Source: Burkholderia sp. Bp9142
GTDB taxonomy: Bacteria; Pseudomonadota; Gammaproteobacteria; Burkholderiales; Burkholderiaceae
Length of the DNA stretch: 64,000 bases
NCBI RefSeq assembly: GCF_003853415.1
Contig: NZ_QTPP01000026.1
Location: 1 to 64,000, forward strand
Reading direction: 5' to 3'
The position numbers and the translations under genes were made by a program. Shown piece after piece: positions 24,423 to 33,321 of this stretch. The notes under the pieces are model-generated. The model had not been told where the DNA came from and did no database searches. It saw only the letters and a list, made by a program, of their open reading frames with translations. Each line of letters begins with the position of its first letter. Position 1 is the first letter of the stretch.

Positions 24423-25343
24423 CTATGCGGCCAGCGCGACCGTCTTGAGGTTGAACGCACGCAGCAGGTCCTCGCAGAACGCGGCGACGATCGGTTTCTC
24501 GCTCGCGCTGCGCTTCATCGCGAGATGCAGCGGCACGTCGAAGCTGAATGTCGCGCGGCCGACGGCCTTCACGAGCCCGCGCTGCTCGAACGGCTCCGCG
24601 TAATGCGCGGGCAGGTAGCCGAGATGGCCGCCCGACAGGATCAGGATCGTCGCGGCCTCGATGCTGTCCGCGCTCGCGGTCACGCGCCGCTCCGGCAGCG
24701 GATGCTGCTCCTCCGGCACCGGATAGGTGCGCCACACCCAGTCGTGCGCCTGCAGGTCGTCGGCCGACACCGGCCGCGCCGCATGAAACAGCGGATGCCC
24801 GCGGCCGCAGTAGATCACCTGCGCCTCGGTAAACAGCGGCGTGTAGTCGAGCCCCGGCACGCGATGCCAGAAATAGCCGATCGCGAGATCGAGCTGGTTG
24901 TTGACGAGGCTTTCCTCCAGCTCCTGCGGCGATGCGACCTTCATCGCGAACGTGACGGCCTGGTCGCGCTTGCGGAATGCGCCGATCGCGTCGGCGAGGC
25001 GCGCGTTCTCGACGAGCGGCGCCTGGCCGATCAGGCCGATCGACAGCGTACCGACCAGCTTGCGGTCGATGTCACGCACGCGCGCGACGAACTCGGACGT
25101 CGCCGCGACGAGCGTGCGCGCGGTGGCCGCGAAGCGTTCGCCCTTCGACGTCAGGCGAAAGCCGCCGCGGCCGCGATCGCACAGCTTGAAGCCGACGCGC
25201 GCCTCCAGCGCGGAGAGCTGCGTGCTGATCGTCGATTGCCGCACGCCGAGCGAGGCCTCGGCGGCCGTGATGCCGCGTGCGTCGACGACGGCCAGAAAGA
25301 CCCGGATGAGCCGGAGATCGAGATCGGTGGTATTCGAGAACAT
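24423..25343 (-). CDS. LysR-family transcriptional regulator
   Basis: 306 residues: an N-terminal LysR HTH (LRLIRVFLAVVDARGITAAE, then SLGVRQSTISTQLSALEARV) and a substrate-binding domain. The start MFSNTTDLDLRLIR is chosen for normal length; extra codons upstream are not family-like. It lies downstream of the FAD oxidase on the same strand and converges on the MFS relic. It may once have served that transporter or may regulate the adjacent amine-catabolism genes. Confidence 0.88.
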   Translation of the reverse strand: MFSNTTDLDLRLIRVFLAVVDARGITAAEASLGVRQSTISTQLSALEARVGFKLCDRGRGGFRLTSKGERFAATARTLVAATSEFVARVRDIDRKLVGTLSIGLIGQAPLVENARLADAIGAFRKRDQAVTFAMKVASPQELEESLVNNQLDLAIGYFWHRVPGLDYTPLFTEAQVIYCGRGHPLFHAARPVSADDLQAHDWVWRTYPVPEEQHPLPERRVTASADSIEAATILILSGGHLGYLPAHYAEPFEQRGLVKAVGRATFSFDVPLHLAMKRSASEKPIVAAFCEDLLRAFNLKTVALAA

Positions 25344-25480
25344 GCTGAAGCCGCTGCGCGTGCGCGCGTTGTCCGGCCGGCACGACACCGGCCGCCTTCA
25401 CCGATGTACCCGACCCGGTGTGCGCCGCCATCGGCAACGGCGCACACCCTACCCGTCATTCACGAACGCCGCCGCGTCGC

Positions 25481-26947
25481 CTACATCGGGAAGCCCATCG
25501 CCTTGATCCCGTTGATCCACGCGCGCTTCCAGCCGCCTTCGGCATCCGCGCCGTCGAACGCATGGAACGTGATCTTCGCGGCGACCCAGCGCATCGGCTC
25601 GGGCGGGATATAGCCCGGGCTCTGGTTCGCGATGTCGAGCGTGCGCTCCGGGCTGTCGCGATCGAACAGGAGGTTCAGCCCCATGAACGCGCCGAACCGG
25701 CTCGCCGCGACGCCGAAGCCCGTGTAGCCGGCGACGAACACGGCCTTGTCGCCGAGATAGCGCTTCGCGAACACCGAGCCGCGCGAGCAGTAGTCGATCG
25801 GGCCGCCCCACGCGTGCGAGAAGCGCACGTCGCCCAGTTGCGGGAACGTCCGGTAGAACGCTTCCGCGAGCCGGTAATAGGTTTCGCGCCGGCCGTCCTG
25901 ATGCGGTTCGGGATCGCCGTCGAAGTGATAGCTCACCAGCCCGCCGAAGATGATGCTGTTGTGCTTCGTCAGCCGAAAATAGTTGAGCTGCGTGCGCGTG
26001 TCGTATACGCCCTGGCGATTCTTCCAGCCGATCCGCACGAGCTGTTCGTCGGTGAGCGGCTCGGTCGCGAGCACGTGGTCGCGCACCTGCATCACGCGGC
26101 GGTTGATGTCGGGAATGCCGACCTTCGCGGTGCCGCTGCCGAACACGACGCGCGGCGCGCGCACGCTGCCCTTCGGCGTCTTCACGACCACCGTGCCGCC
26201 TTCGTCGGTCACGGCCGTGAGCGGCGTGTGCTCGTACAGCTTCACGCCGAGCGACAGCGCCGCGCGCTTCAGCCCCCACGCGAGCTTCGCCGGATGCACG
26301 ATGCCGCTGCGGTTGCGCGACCACAGCGCGCCCGCGAACAGCGGCGAGTTCAGTTGCTCGCGCGTTTCCTCGCGGTTCAGCAGCACGACGTCGTGACCGT
26401 ATTCGCGATGCAGGTCGTAGTCACCCTTCAGGTGCGCGAGGTGCCCGGGGTCGACCGCCACCGTCATTTCGCCGTTCCACTCGATCTCGGCGTCGATGTC
26501 GTAGCGCTTCAGCGTTTCCTCGAAGCCGTCGAGGTTGTGATGGCCGAATGCCTCGAGCTGCGCGATGTCGTTCGGGAACACGCGCACCGCGTTCGGCAGC
26601 CCGTGCATCACCGACGTCGAGATGATCCCGCCCGCCCGGCCCGATGCGCCGTGCGCGACCTTGCCGGCCTCGATCAGCACCACGTTCAGGTGCGGCATCT
26701 GTTCCTTCGCCTGCACGGCCGCCCACAGCCCGGTGAAGCCGCCGCCGACGATCAGCAGGTCGGCCGTCACGTCGCCGGCGAGTTCCGGCTCGGTGGCCGG
26801 TGCGGCCGGGTTGTCGAGCCAGTACGGGAACAGCTTCGTATTCGCGAGCGCCTGTTCGACGCTCAATGCCGCCGGCGTGCCACGCGGCGCGTGCGCCGGT
26901 GCGGCGTGTCCTGCTTCCTTGACTTCCATTTCCATGATCCCGGCCAT
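25481..26947 (-). CDS. FAD-dependent amine oxidase (PuuB / gamma-glutamylputrescine-oxidase type)
   Basis: 488 residues of the DAO superfamily. The FAD dinucleotide motif LLIVGGGFTGLWAAVQAKEQ is near residue 64, followed by GKVAHGASGRAGGIIST and the C-terminal VFVAGYTGFGVAASRFGAF. The closest known functions are oxidation of gamma-glutamylputrescine or related diamines to aldehydes with H2O2 release. Given the guanidinobutyrase and aldehyde dehydrogenase across the divergent promoter, agmatine is a plausible substrate (inference). No strong ribosome site is seen at 26947; an ATG at 26935 is possible. Confidence 0.85.
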   Translation of the reverse strand: MAGIMEMEVKEAGHAAPAHAPRGTPAALSVEQALANTKLFPYWLDNPAAPATEPELAGDVTADLLIVGGGFTGLWAAVQAKEQMPHLNVVLIEAGKVAHGASGRAGGIISTSVMHGLPNAVRVFPNDIAQLEAFGHHNLDGFEETLKRYDIDAEIEWNGEMTVAVDPGHLAHLKGDYDLHREYGHDVVLLNREETREQLNSPLFAGALWSRNRSGIVHPAKLAWGLKRAALSLGVKLYEHTPLTAVTDEGGTVVVKTPKGSVRAPRVVFGSGTAKVGIPDINRRVMQVRDHVLATEPLTDEQLVRIGWKNRQGVYDTRTQLNYFRLTKHNSIIFGGLVSYHFDGDPEPHQDGRRETYYRLAEAFYRTFPQLGDVRFSHAWGGPIDYCSRGSVFAKRYLGDKAVFVAGYTGFGVAASRFGAFMGLNLLFDRDSPERTLDIANQSPGYIPPEPMRWVAAKITFHAFDGADAEGGWKRAWINGIKAMGFPM

Positions 26948-27016
26948 GACACGTGAAAACGAAGCCGCCGCGGGGCGCGCGTCACCCTGGTGACGACGCC
27001 ACGGCGGCGGCTCACA

Positions 27017-27361
27017 TCACGACTTCTCGAGCAGCACGTAGAACTTCTTCGCGTCCTCGATCGTCTCCCAGCGGCCCGCGAAACCGGCCGGCAGCAGATA
27101 GCCCTGTCCCGGCGTGAATTCCCTGCGATTGCCTTCCACGTCGGTCAGCGCGATCCGGCCCTCGACAAGCCACACCGCTTCGTCCGCCGTGGTTTCGGGG
27201 AACGCCACCGAGCCGACCTTGCCTTCCCACCAGCCGACGAGGTAATTGCCGCTCTTGCCTTCGGCCGCGCGCCAGTCGGTTTCGTCCATCCCGAAGTCGA
27301 GCTTCGTGAATTCGCCCATGCCTGCGCCCAGCGGCAGGATGTCCTTGATCAGTTTGGTCAT
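27017..27361 (-). CDS. Cupin-domain protein (EutQ/DUF861-like)
   Basis: 114 residues forming one small beta-barrel: WEGKVGSVAFPETTADEAVW, VEGRIALTDVEGNRREFTPG, GYLLPAGFAGRW. The classical metal-binding His residues of cupins are not conserved, as in many DUF861 members. The start MTKLIKDILPLG at 27361 removes a tail without support. It lies 69 bases before the FAD oxidase on the same strand, the usual partner arrangement for PuuB-type oxidases. The role is perhaps ligand binding or regulation. Confidence 0.82.
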   Translation of the reverse strand: MTKLIKDILPLGAGMGEFTKLDFGMDETDWRAAEGKSGNYLVGWWEGKVGSVAFPETTADEAVWLVEGRIALTDVEGNRREFTPGQGYLLPAGFAGRWETIEDAKKFYVLLEKS

Positions 27362-27427
27362 CTCAGTCTTTCGTCTCTCGATTGAAGAAGCAGAGACAAC
27401 GTTACGCATTTACACTGCCCCGGTATG

Positions 27428-27443
27428 CCCCCCTTCGGGGGGG
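27428..27443. promoter_or_regulatory. C6-TTC-G7 hairpin in the divergent promoter
   Basis: CCCCCC-TTC-GGGGGGG lies between the cupin and LuxR-family genes, about 115 bases before the latter. It is a very stable hairpin or a symmetrical operator in a 196-base divergent promoter. Which factor uses it is unknown. Confidence 0.45.
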
Positions 27444-27557
27444 ACAAAGCGCGTTTTCCGGCGCGCGCAAGATCGCGGGACGCCGTACCGTATTTCCCCC
27501 TAATGACGTTTTCGGCTTCGGACGCTAGAATCGCGCCGCCTTTCACCGGGGAACCGC

Positions 27558-28445
27558 ATGCTGCACGACGTGAACCCCTTCCACCGCGACACCGACCGCT
27601 TCAACGTGTCGTTCAAGGCGCTGGGCGAGCTGATCGAGACGGTCGGCACGCCGCACTTCGTGCCGCGTCTCACGCAACTGCTGAACGAAGTCGTGCCGCT
27701 CGACGTCGCGCACGTCGAGCGCTCGCGCGTCGACGGCACGATGCCCACCGGCTACCGCTGCGAATGGGTCGGCAGCAGCGGCATCGGCGCCGAGACCGCC
27801 GAAATCTCCGACGTGATGACGCTCTACTACGAGCGCTTTCTCGACAGCGACCCGCTGTTCGCGGGACTGCGCGGCAAGACGGGCACGATGCTCGTCGTGC
27901 GCGACATCGCGGCGATCCCGCCCGGCGAGTTCCGCCAGCGGCTGTTCGACGACGTGCACATCGGCCACGAATGCGTGCTCGCGCGCGGCACCCGCTATGC
28001 GCAGCATTCGATCGCGCTGGAACGCGGCCGCGACCGCCCGCCGTTCACGCTCGCCGAGATGAACCGTTTTCGCAGCATCAGCGACATGCTGTTCCCGCTG
28101 CTCGAGCTGCACGCGTCGACCACCGCCGCGCGGCGCGTCGCGCACCCGACGCCCGACGTACATCCGCTCGCGCAGTTCGACGCGCGGATCGCGGCCGACG
28201 GCGTGAAGCTGTCGAAGCGCGAATACGAAACCTGCAAGCACCTGATCTCCGGCAAGACCGTGCCGGAGACCGCCGACATCCTCGGCGTGCGCGTCGCGTC
28301 GGCCGAGTCGTACGTGAAGCGCGCGTTCGCGAAGCTCGGCGTGCGCACGAAGCGCGAGCTCGCCGCATGGGGCTCGGCCGCGCCGGCGTTTCCTGCCGCC
28401 GCGGCACATGCAGACGACGATGCGCCGTCCGTGATCCCGGGCTGA
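27558..28445 (+). CDS. LuxR-type HTH transcriptional regulator
   Basis: 295 residues: an uncharacterised N-terminal GAF-like or ligand-sensing part (residues 1-200) and a C-terminal LuxR HTH (VKLSKREYETCKHLISGKTV, then ETADILGVRVASAESYVKRAFAKLGV). It lacks a receiver domain and the acyl-homoserine-lactone signature residues, so it is an orphan regulator. It precedes the guanidinobutyrase gene by 167 bases on the same strand and is divergent from the cupin/oxidase pair, so it is the likely pathway regulator. Confidence 0.85.
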   Translation: MLHDVNPFHRDTDRFNVSFKALGELIETVGTPHFVPRLTQLLNEVVPLDVAHVERSRVDGTMPTGYRCEWVGSSGIGAETAEISDVMTLYYERFLDSDPLFAGLRGKTGTMLVVRDIAAIPPGEFRQRLFDDVHIGHECVLARGTRYAQHSIALERGRDRPPFTLAEMNRFRSISDMLFPLLELHASTTAARRVAHPTPDVHPLAQFDARIAADGVKLSKREYETCKHLISGKTVPETADILGVRVASAESYVKRAFAKLGVRTKRELAAWGSAAPAFPAAAAHADDDAPSVIPG

Positions 28446-28612
28446 CTTGATCGGTCGCCGATCGCCCCCGCTTGCGGTTGCGCCGCGTCGATGCGGCGAT
28501 GCCGCTCGCATCGAGACCCGTCGATGTAAACGTTGCGACTTCAAGATCTTCGCGCCCGCCTTCTCCTCTACCATCGGCCGATCGTTTTTCACCGGAAAGA
28601 GGAGACGGCCCC

Positions 28613-29563
28613 ATGCACCGCGAACTGAACCAGCCGATGGGCGGTAACGAGATGCCGCGCTTTGGCGGCATCGCCACGATGATGCGCCTGCCGCAGGCCG
28701 ACACGACCGACGGCCTCGACGTGTGCTTCGTCGGCGTGCCGCTCGACCTCGGCACGTCGAACCGCTCGGGTGCCCGCTTCGGGCCGCGCCAGATCCGCAC
28801 CGAATCCGTGCTGCTGCGCCCGTACAACATGGCCACGCGCGCCGCACCGTTCGATTCGCTGCAGGTCGCCGACATCGGCGACGTCGCGACCAACCCTTAC
28901 GACCTGAAGGATTCGGTGCGCCGTATCGAGCAAGCGTATGACGAGATCGTCGCGAACGGCTGCCGGCCGATCACGCTCGGCGGCGACCACACGATCGCAT
29001 GGCCGATCCTGCGCGCGCTGCACAGGAAATACGGCAAGGTCGCCGTGGTGCACGTCGACGCGCACGCGGACGTGAACGACACGATGTTCGGCGAGAAGAT
29101 CGCGCACGGCACGCCGTTCCGCCGCGCGGTGGAAGACGGCCTGCTGCAATGCGACAAGGTCACGCAGATCGGCCTGCGCGGCACCGGCTACCACGCGGAC
29201 GATTTCGACTGGTGCCGCCAGCAGGGCTTCACCGTCGTGCAGGCGGAAGCATGCTGGAACCAGTCGCTCGCGCCGCTGATGGCACAGGTGCGCGAGCGTA
29301 TCGGCGACGCGCCGGTGTATCTCAGCTTCGACATCGACGGCCTCGACCCGTCGTTCGCACCCGGCACCGGCACGCCGGAAATCGGCGGCCTGTCGGTGCA
29401 GCAAGGTCTCGAGATCATTCGCGGGATGAAGGGGCTGAACATCGTCGGCGCGGATCTCGTCGAAGTGTCGCCGCCGTACGATCCGACCGGCACCACCGCG
29501 CTCGTCGGCGCGAACCTCGCGTTCGAGATGCTCTGCGTGATGCCGGGCGTCGCCTGCCGCTGA
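28613..29563 (+). CDS. gbuA: Guanidinobutyrase (agmatinase/ureohydrolase family)
   Basis: 316 residues. The N-terminus (QPMGGNEMPRFGGIATMMRL) and the block RPYNMATRAAPFDSLQVADI are those of Pseudomonas GbuA rather than SpeB. The binuclear Mn site is complete: GGDHT, VVHVDAHADVND and SFDIDGLDPSFAPG. It hydrolyses 4-guanidinobutyrate to GABA and urea. The start ATG at 28613 follows AGAGGAG. The ALDH gene begins 22 bases downstream, which gives the two last steps from guanidinobutyraldehyde to GABA in one operon. Confidence 0.9.
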   Translation: MHRELNQPMGGNEMPRFGGIATMMRLPQADTTDGLDVCFVGVPLDLGTSNRSGARFGPRQIRTESVLLRPYNMATRAAPFDSLQVADIGDVATNPYDLKDSVRRIEQAYDEIVANGCRPITLGGDHTIAWPILRALHRKYGKVAVVHVDAHADVNDTMFGEKIAHGTPFRRAVEDGLLQCDKVTQIGLRGTGYHADDFDWCRQQGFTVVQAEACWNQSLAPLMAQVRERIGDAPVYLSFDIDGLDPSFAPGTGTPEIGGLSVQQGLEIIRGMKGLNIVGADLVEVSPPYDPTGTTALVGANLAFEMLCVMPGVACR

Positions 29564-29585
29564 TCCGATCGACAGGAAAACCGTC

Positions 29586-31067
29586 ATGTCCACCACTGAG
29601 CTTTCCCCTTCCGCCGCGACGCGCGTGCTGCCCGCCGCGCGCATCGCCGGCCAGCCCGTGTGCGCGCATTCCGATGAAGCCGGCGCGCCGATCTTCAATG
29701 CCGCGACCGGCGAGACGATCGGCTGGCAGGCATTCGCGAGCGCCGCTCACGTCGACGCCGCGGTCCGCGCCGCGCGCGACGCATTCGCCGGCTGGCGCGA
29801 CACGCCGCCCGCCGAGCGCGGCCGCCTGCTCGCGAAGATCGCCGAACGCGTCGAAGCCAGCCGTGAGCGCCTCGCGGCGCTGCAGATGCAAGTAAGCGGC
29901 AAGCCGCCGTTCGAAGCCGATGCCGACGTCGACGACGTCGCGGCGACGTTCGCGTACTACGCGCGGCTGTGCGACGACCCGGCGCTGTTCGCGGCCGAGC
30001 CGGTCGCGCTGCCGAGCGACGCCGTCGCGGCCGAGCGCTTTTACGACGCGCTCGGCGTCGCCGCGCTGATCATGCCGTGGAACTTCCCGATGGTCACGAC
30101 CGCGTGGAAGCTCGCGCCCGCGCTCGCGGCCGGCTGCACGGTCGTGCTCAAGCCGTCCGAACTGACGTCGCCGGCCGAGCACGCGCTGCTCGACCTGATC
30201 GCCGAAGCCGGCGTGCCGGACGGCGTCGTCAGCGTCGTGAACGGCGGCGCCGAGGTCGGCGCGGCGCTGGCCGCGCATCCGCTGATCGACAAGATCTCGT
30301 TTACCGGCAGTACGGCTGCCGGGCGCAAGGTCATGCAGGCCGCGGCCGAGGACATGAAGCGCGTGACGCTCGAACTCGGCGGCAAGTCGTCGCTGATCGT
30401 GCGCGACGACGCCGATCTCGACGCCGCGGTATCGCTCGCCGTCGCCGGCGCGTTCACGAACGCGGGCCAGATGTGCTCGGCCACCGCGCGCATCCTCGTG
30501 CACGACAGCCTTTACCGCGGCTTCATGGCCGCGTTCGAAACGGCCGTGCGCGCGCTTGTCGTCGCGCCGCCCGCCACCGAGCAGGTCGCGATGGGGCCGA
30601 TGATCTCGGCCGCGCAGCGCTCGCGCGTCGAGGCGATGCTGGAGCAAGGCATCGCGGCCGGGGCGCGCATCGCGTTCAGCGGGCGCGTCGCCGAGGGCGG
30701 CGGCAGCGGCTTCTTCATGGCGCCCGTCGTGGTCGCGGAACCGGCCGCCGACAACCTGCTGTGGACCGACGAGGTATTCGGCCCGGTCGCGTGCGTGAAG
30801 TCGTTCCGCACCGACGACGAGGCGATCGCGCTCGCGAACGACACGCGCTATGGACTCGTCGCGACCGTCGTCACGCGCGATGCGCAAGCCGCAAGGCAGT
30901 TCCAGGCGCGCGTGCGTGCCGGGCTCGTGTGGATCAACACGCCGCAGCTGATCTACCCGCATGTGTGCTGGGGTGGCTTCGGGCTCAGCGGGATCGGCCG
31001 CGAACTCGGCGTGACGGGCCTGCGCAGCTATCAGGAGCTGCGCCACGCGATGCGCGCGATCGATTGA
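29586..31067 (+). CDS. Aldehyde dehydrogenase (probable 4-guanidinobutyraldehyde dehydrogenase)
   Basis: 493 residues, the normal length for NAD(P)+-dependent ALDHs. Visible elements are PWNFPMVTTAWKLAPALAAG (oxyanion Asn), FTGSTAAGRKVM (cofactor loop), ELGGKSS (general-base Glu), NAGQMCSA (catalytic Cys) and EVFGPVACV. It follows gbuA closely and is followed by a strong terminator. In the arginine/agmatine route this enzyme makes the guanidinobutyrate that GbuA cleaves. A GABA-aldehyde or betaine-aldehyde role cannot be excluded from sequence alone. Confidence 0.88.
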   Translation: MSTTELSPSAATRVLPAARIAGQPVCAHSDEAGAPIFNAATGETIGWQAFASAAHVDAAVRAARDAFAGWRDTPPAERGRLLAKIAERVEASRERLAALQMQVSGKPPFEADADVDDVAATFAYYARLCDDPALFAAEPVALPSDAVAAERFYDALGVAALIMPWNFPMVTTAWKLAPALAAGCTVVLKPSELTSPAEHALLDLIAEAGVPDGVVSVVNGGAEVGAALAAHPLIDKISFTGSTAAGRKVMQAAAEDMKRVTLELGGKSSLIVRDDADLDAAVSLAVAGAFTNAGQMCSATARILVHDSLYRGFMAAFETAVRALVVAPPATEQVAMGPMISAAQRSRVEAMLEQGIAAGARIAFSGRVAEGGGSGFFMAPVVVAEPAADNLLWTDEVFGPVACVKSFRTDDEAIALANDTRYGLVATVVTRDAQAARQFQARVRAGLVWINTPQLIYPHVCWGGFGLSGIGRELGVTGLRSYQELRHAMRAID

Positions 31068-31090
31068 CCAGGGCAGCCATCCAGGCCGTG

Positions 31091-31129
31091 GGCGACGCCG
31101 TGCCCAGTTGCGCGGCGTCGCCGTTTTTT
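31091..31129 (+). terminator. Rho-independent terminator after the gbuA-ALDH operon
   Basis: GGCGACGCCG (31091-31100) pairs perfectly with CGGCGTCGCC (31113-31122) around a 12-base loop, followed by GTTTTTT. It lies 24 bases after the ALDH stop. Confidence 0.9.
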
Positions 31130-31305
31130 GCGAGGATTCGCGCAATACCAGGGGAATGCAGGAAAGCCCGTCTGCGTTCCGCCCGAAACGGATGGCGATC
31201 GGACGGCGTCGCGCACGATCGACGCGGGCCGGCCCGGCCATCGCGCGCTTGGGTCTGTCGCCCCCGTTTGCTATACATGAAGGCGTTACCCGACGAGAGG
31301 TGCCT

Positions 31306-32205
31306 ATGCCGCGCGTTATCCGCCCTGCAAGCGCCGACGAACTGCCGCGCGCCGAAGCGCTGGTCGTTCGCAGCATCAACGACCTGACCGTCCGCCACGG
31401 GTTCGGGGCGATCGCCACGTCGCGGCCGCCGGATTTCCAGGCTTTCTGCGTCCGGGACGATCCATGTGGGGCGTGGCTCGCCGAGGAGGATGACGAGATC
31501 GTCGGCTTTGCCCTGAGCTGGGTATGCGACCGGCTCTGGTTCCTTGCCGAACTGTTCGTCGCTCCCGGCCGTCAGGGACAGGGTATCGGCGACGCATTGC
31601 TGGAGCGCACCATCCGGCATGCAAGCGCGGCCGGCGCGACCGAAAGGAGCCTGATCACCTTCGCATTCAACGTCGTGTCCCAGGGACTGTATGTGCGACA
31701 CGGCCTGCTTCCGCGCGTGCCGATCCATTTGTGCAGCGCCGCGCGCGACGCACTGGCGCGTCATGCGCCCGGCCCCGCGCTGAGCACGACACCGATCCGG
31801 ATGACCGGCGACGATCTCGACATGCTGCGGCGAATCGATCTAGCCACGCTGGGTGTTTCGCGAGAGAAGCATCACCGTTACCTGGTAGGCGATCCGACGA
31901 TGCAACGCGTGTTCCTCGAAGACGGGGGCGAGCGGATCGGCTACGCGTACGTTGCCGCCACGGGCCACATCGGTCCGCTGGCGGTCATGCACGCACATGC
32001 GATGCCCGATGCATTCCGGGCGGCGCTGGCGCTGGCCGTCGCGGGCGACGCGACGCAGGTCTCCGCGTTCGTTCCCGGGACGAGCGATGCGCTGGCGATC
32101 GCGGCCAGCCGAGGCATGCGATTCACGCTTCCGATGGTGTCGATGTCCACGCACGATTGCAGCGACTGGACGCGTTATCTCCCGAGGAATCCGGGCTTCA
32201 TGTGA
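31306..32205 (+). CDS. GNAT acetyltransferase, two-lobed
   Basis: 299 residues. The N-terminal half is a GNAT fold with the acetyl-CoA loop in LFVAPGRQGQGIGDALLER (about residues 80-98). The C-terminal half continues with a second region (YAYVAATGHIGPLAVMHAHA ... VSAFVPGTSDALAIAASRGM) that resembles a degenerate second acetyltransferase lobe. The ATG at 31306 has GAGAGG. Substrate unknown. It stands alone, convergent with the NTF2-like gene. Confidence 0.8.
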   Translation: MPRVIRPASADELPRAEALVVRSINDLTVRHGFGAIATSRPPDFQAFCVRDDPCGAWLAEEDDEIVGFALSWVCDRLWFLAELFVAPGRQGQGIGDALLERTIRHASAAGATERSLITFAFNVVSQGLYVRHGLLPRVPIHLCSAARDALARHAPGPALSTTPIRMTGDDLDMLRRIDLATLGVSREKHHRYLVGDPTMQRVFLEDGGERIGYAYVAATGHIGPLAVMHAHAMPDAFRAALALAVAGDATQVSAFVPGTSDALAIAASRGMRFTLPMVSMSTHDCSDWTRYLPRNPGFM

Positions 32206-32283
32206 GGCCGCGTCGTGCGGCGGCCTTGCGCGCCTGTCCGATCGGCGTTTCGTCGGCAACCAGGCGCGCAGCCTGCGCCGTCA

Positions 32284-32685
32284 CTATCGATGCGCGGCCG
32301 CCTCGGCCGCGGTATCGTGATATTCGGCAAACGTCGCGATCTTCCCGCCATCGATCGTGAACAGGTGCACCCAGTCGTCCTCGTACGTGCGTCCGGTCGA
32401 ATGGACATGCCAGCGCTGCGTGCCGAGCACGACGACCCGGTTGCCGCTGGCGATGAACTCGAGCGGCTCGAACCGCTCCGCGGTCTGCACCGACGCAAGC
32501 GCCGCGAAGAACGCCGCGACCTCCCGCGGCCCTTGTCTTCTGCCGACGAACGGAACGACGTCGGCCGGCCCGGGGATGAACCAGTCGACGTTTTCGGACA
32601 GCGTCTGCAGCACGCCGTCGATATCGGCCCTGCCGAACGCAGCGTATGCCTGCTGCACCAGTTGCACGTTGCTTTGCTCGCTCAT
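32284..32685 (-). CDS. NTF2-like (SnoaL-type) protein
   Basis: 133 residues, one NTF2 fold: VQLVQQAYAAFGRADIDGVL, SENVDWFIPGPADVVPFVGR, GPREVAAFFAALASV, ending WVHLFTIDGGKIATFAEYHD. This domain serves as a small ketosteroid-isomerase-like enzyme or ligand binder; no catalytic assignment is possible here. GAGGGCG precedes the ATG. Confidence 0.85.
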   Translation of the reverse strand: MSEQSNVQLVQQAYAAFGRADIDGVLQTLSENVDWFIPGPADVVPFVGRRQGPREVAAFFAALASVQTAERFEPLEFIASGNRVVVLGTQRWHVHSTGRTYEDDWVHLFTIDGGKIATFAEYHDTAAEAAAHR

Positions 32686-33272
32686 CGCGCCCTCCCGTCA
32701 TCGCCGATTCGCCGCGTTGCGGCGCGGAAATCGGGCCGCAGACAATTCAGCATAGTCGAACCGCGGGACGGCCACGCACCGGGTTCACGCGCAGTCGGGC
32801 GAGATGGATTTGGTATGAGCAATTCGCGGTGCCGCTATCCTGCCGCCACGATCACATGCGCCTGAATCTTGCCGGCCACCGGCCCGTCGCCATGGCGGGC
32901 GGCAATGGCCTCGGTCCCGCGATCCACCGCCAGTTCAAGCAAACCGGCATCGCGCGCGGCGATTTCGTCGTGCCGCGGCGTTCCCATGCAACAGGCGGTC
33001 GCGGCATCTCGTGCCGACACCGCGCGACTTGCCTTCTCGTCGTTGAAGGCCACGCCGGCACGCTTTCGACATGCGCGTCTCGCGGCGGCCGGCATGACGG
33101 CTGCCCATGCCGGCCCTGGACAGGCTTCATGCATGACAGGCGTTCGAACCGGAGAACGGCGCGGGCGACGGATGCATGCCGAAGATCGCGTTTTCCGACG
33201 CGGAAACACGCGACGGCAACGGGCCGATCAGCGACATCGCTCGAGATCCGCGAAACGCGTTCGCTGCCTCGT
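32686..33272. other. Gene-poor spacer
   Basis: About 590 bases with no convincing gene. Open frames exist on both strands but lack ribosome sites or family features. It may be decayed coding DNA. The right edge carries ModE-like box 1 and the promoter of the small unknown gene. Confidence 0.5.
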
Positions 33273-33296
33273 CGTTATATCCCATAGAATATATCG
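33273..33296. promoter_or_regulatory. ModE-like box 1
   Basis: CGTTATAT-N8-ATATATCG; the half-sites match as an inverted repeat at 7 of 8 positions. It resembles the known ModE operator pattern (CGnTATATA-N6-TATATAnCG). It ends 25 bases before the ATG of the small unknown gene, an ideal place for repression. It is AT-rich in a very GC-rich background. Confidence 0.75.
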
Positions 33297-33321
33297 ACAT
33301 CTGTACCACCGGAGACACGCC

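Noticed and set aside
32835..33209. 124-codon minus-strand frame in the spacer before box 1
   Set aside because: Ala/Arg-rich, no recognised family and no ribosome site; may be decayed coding DNA.
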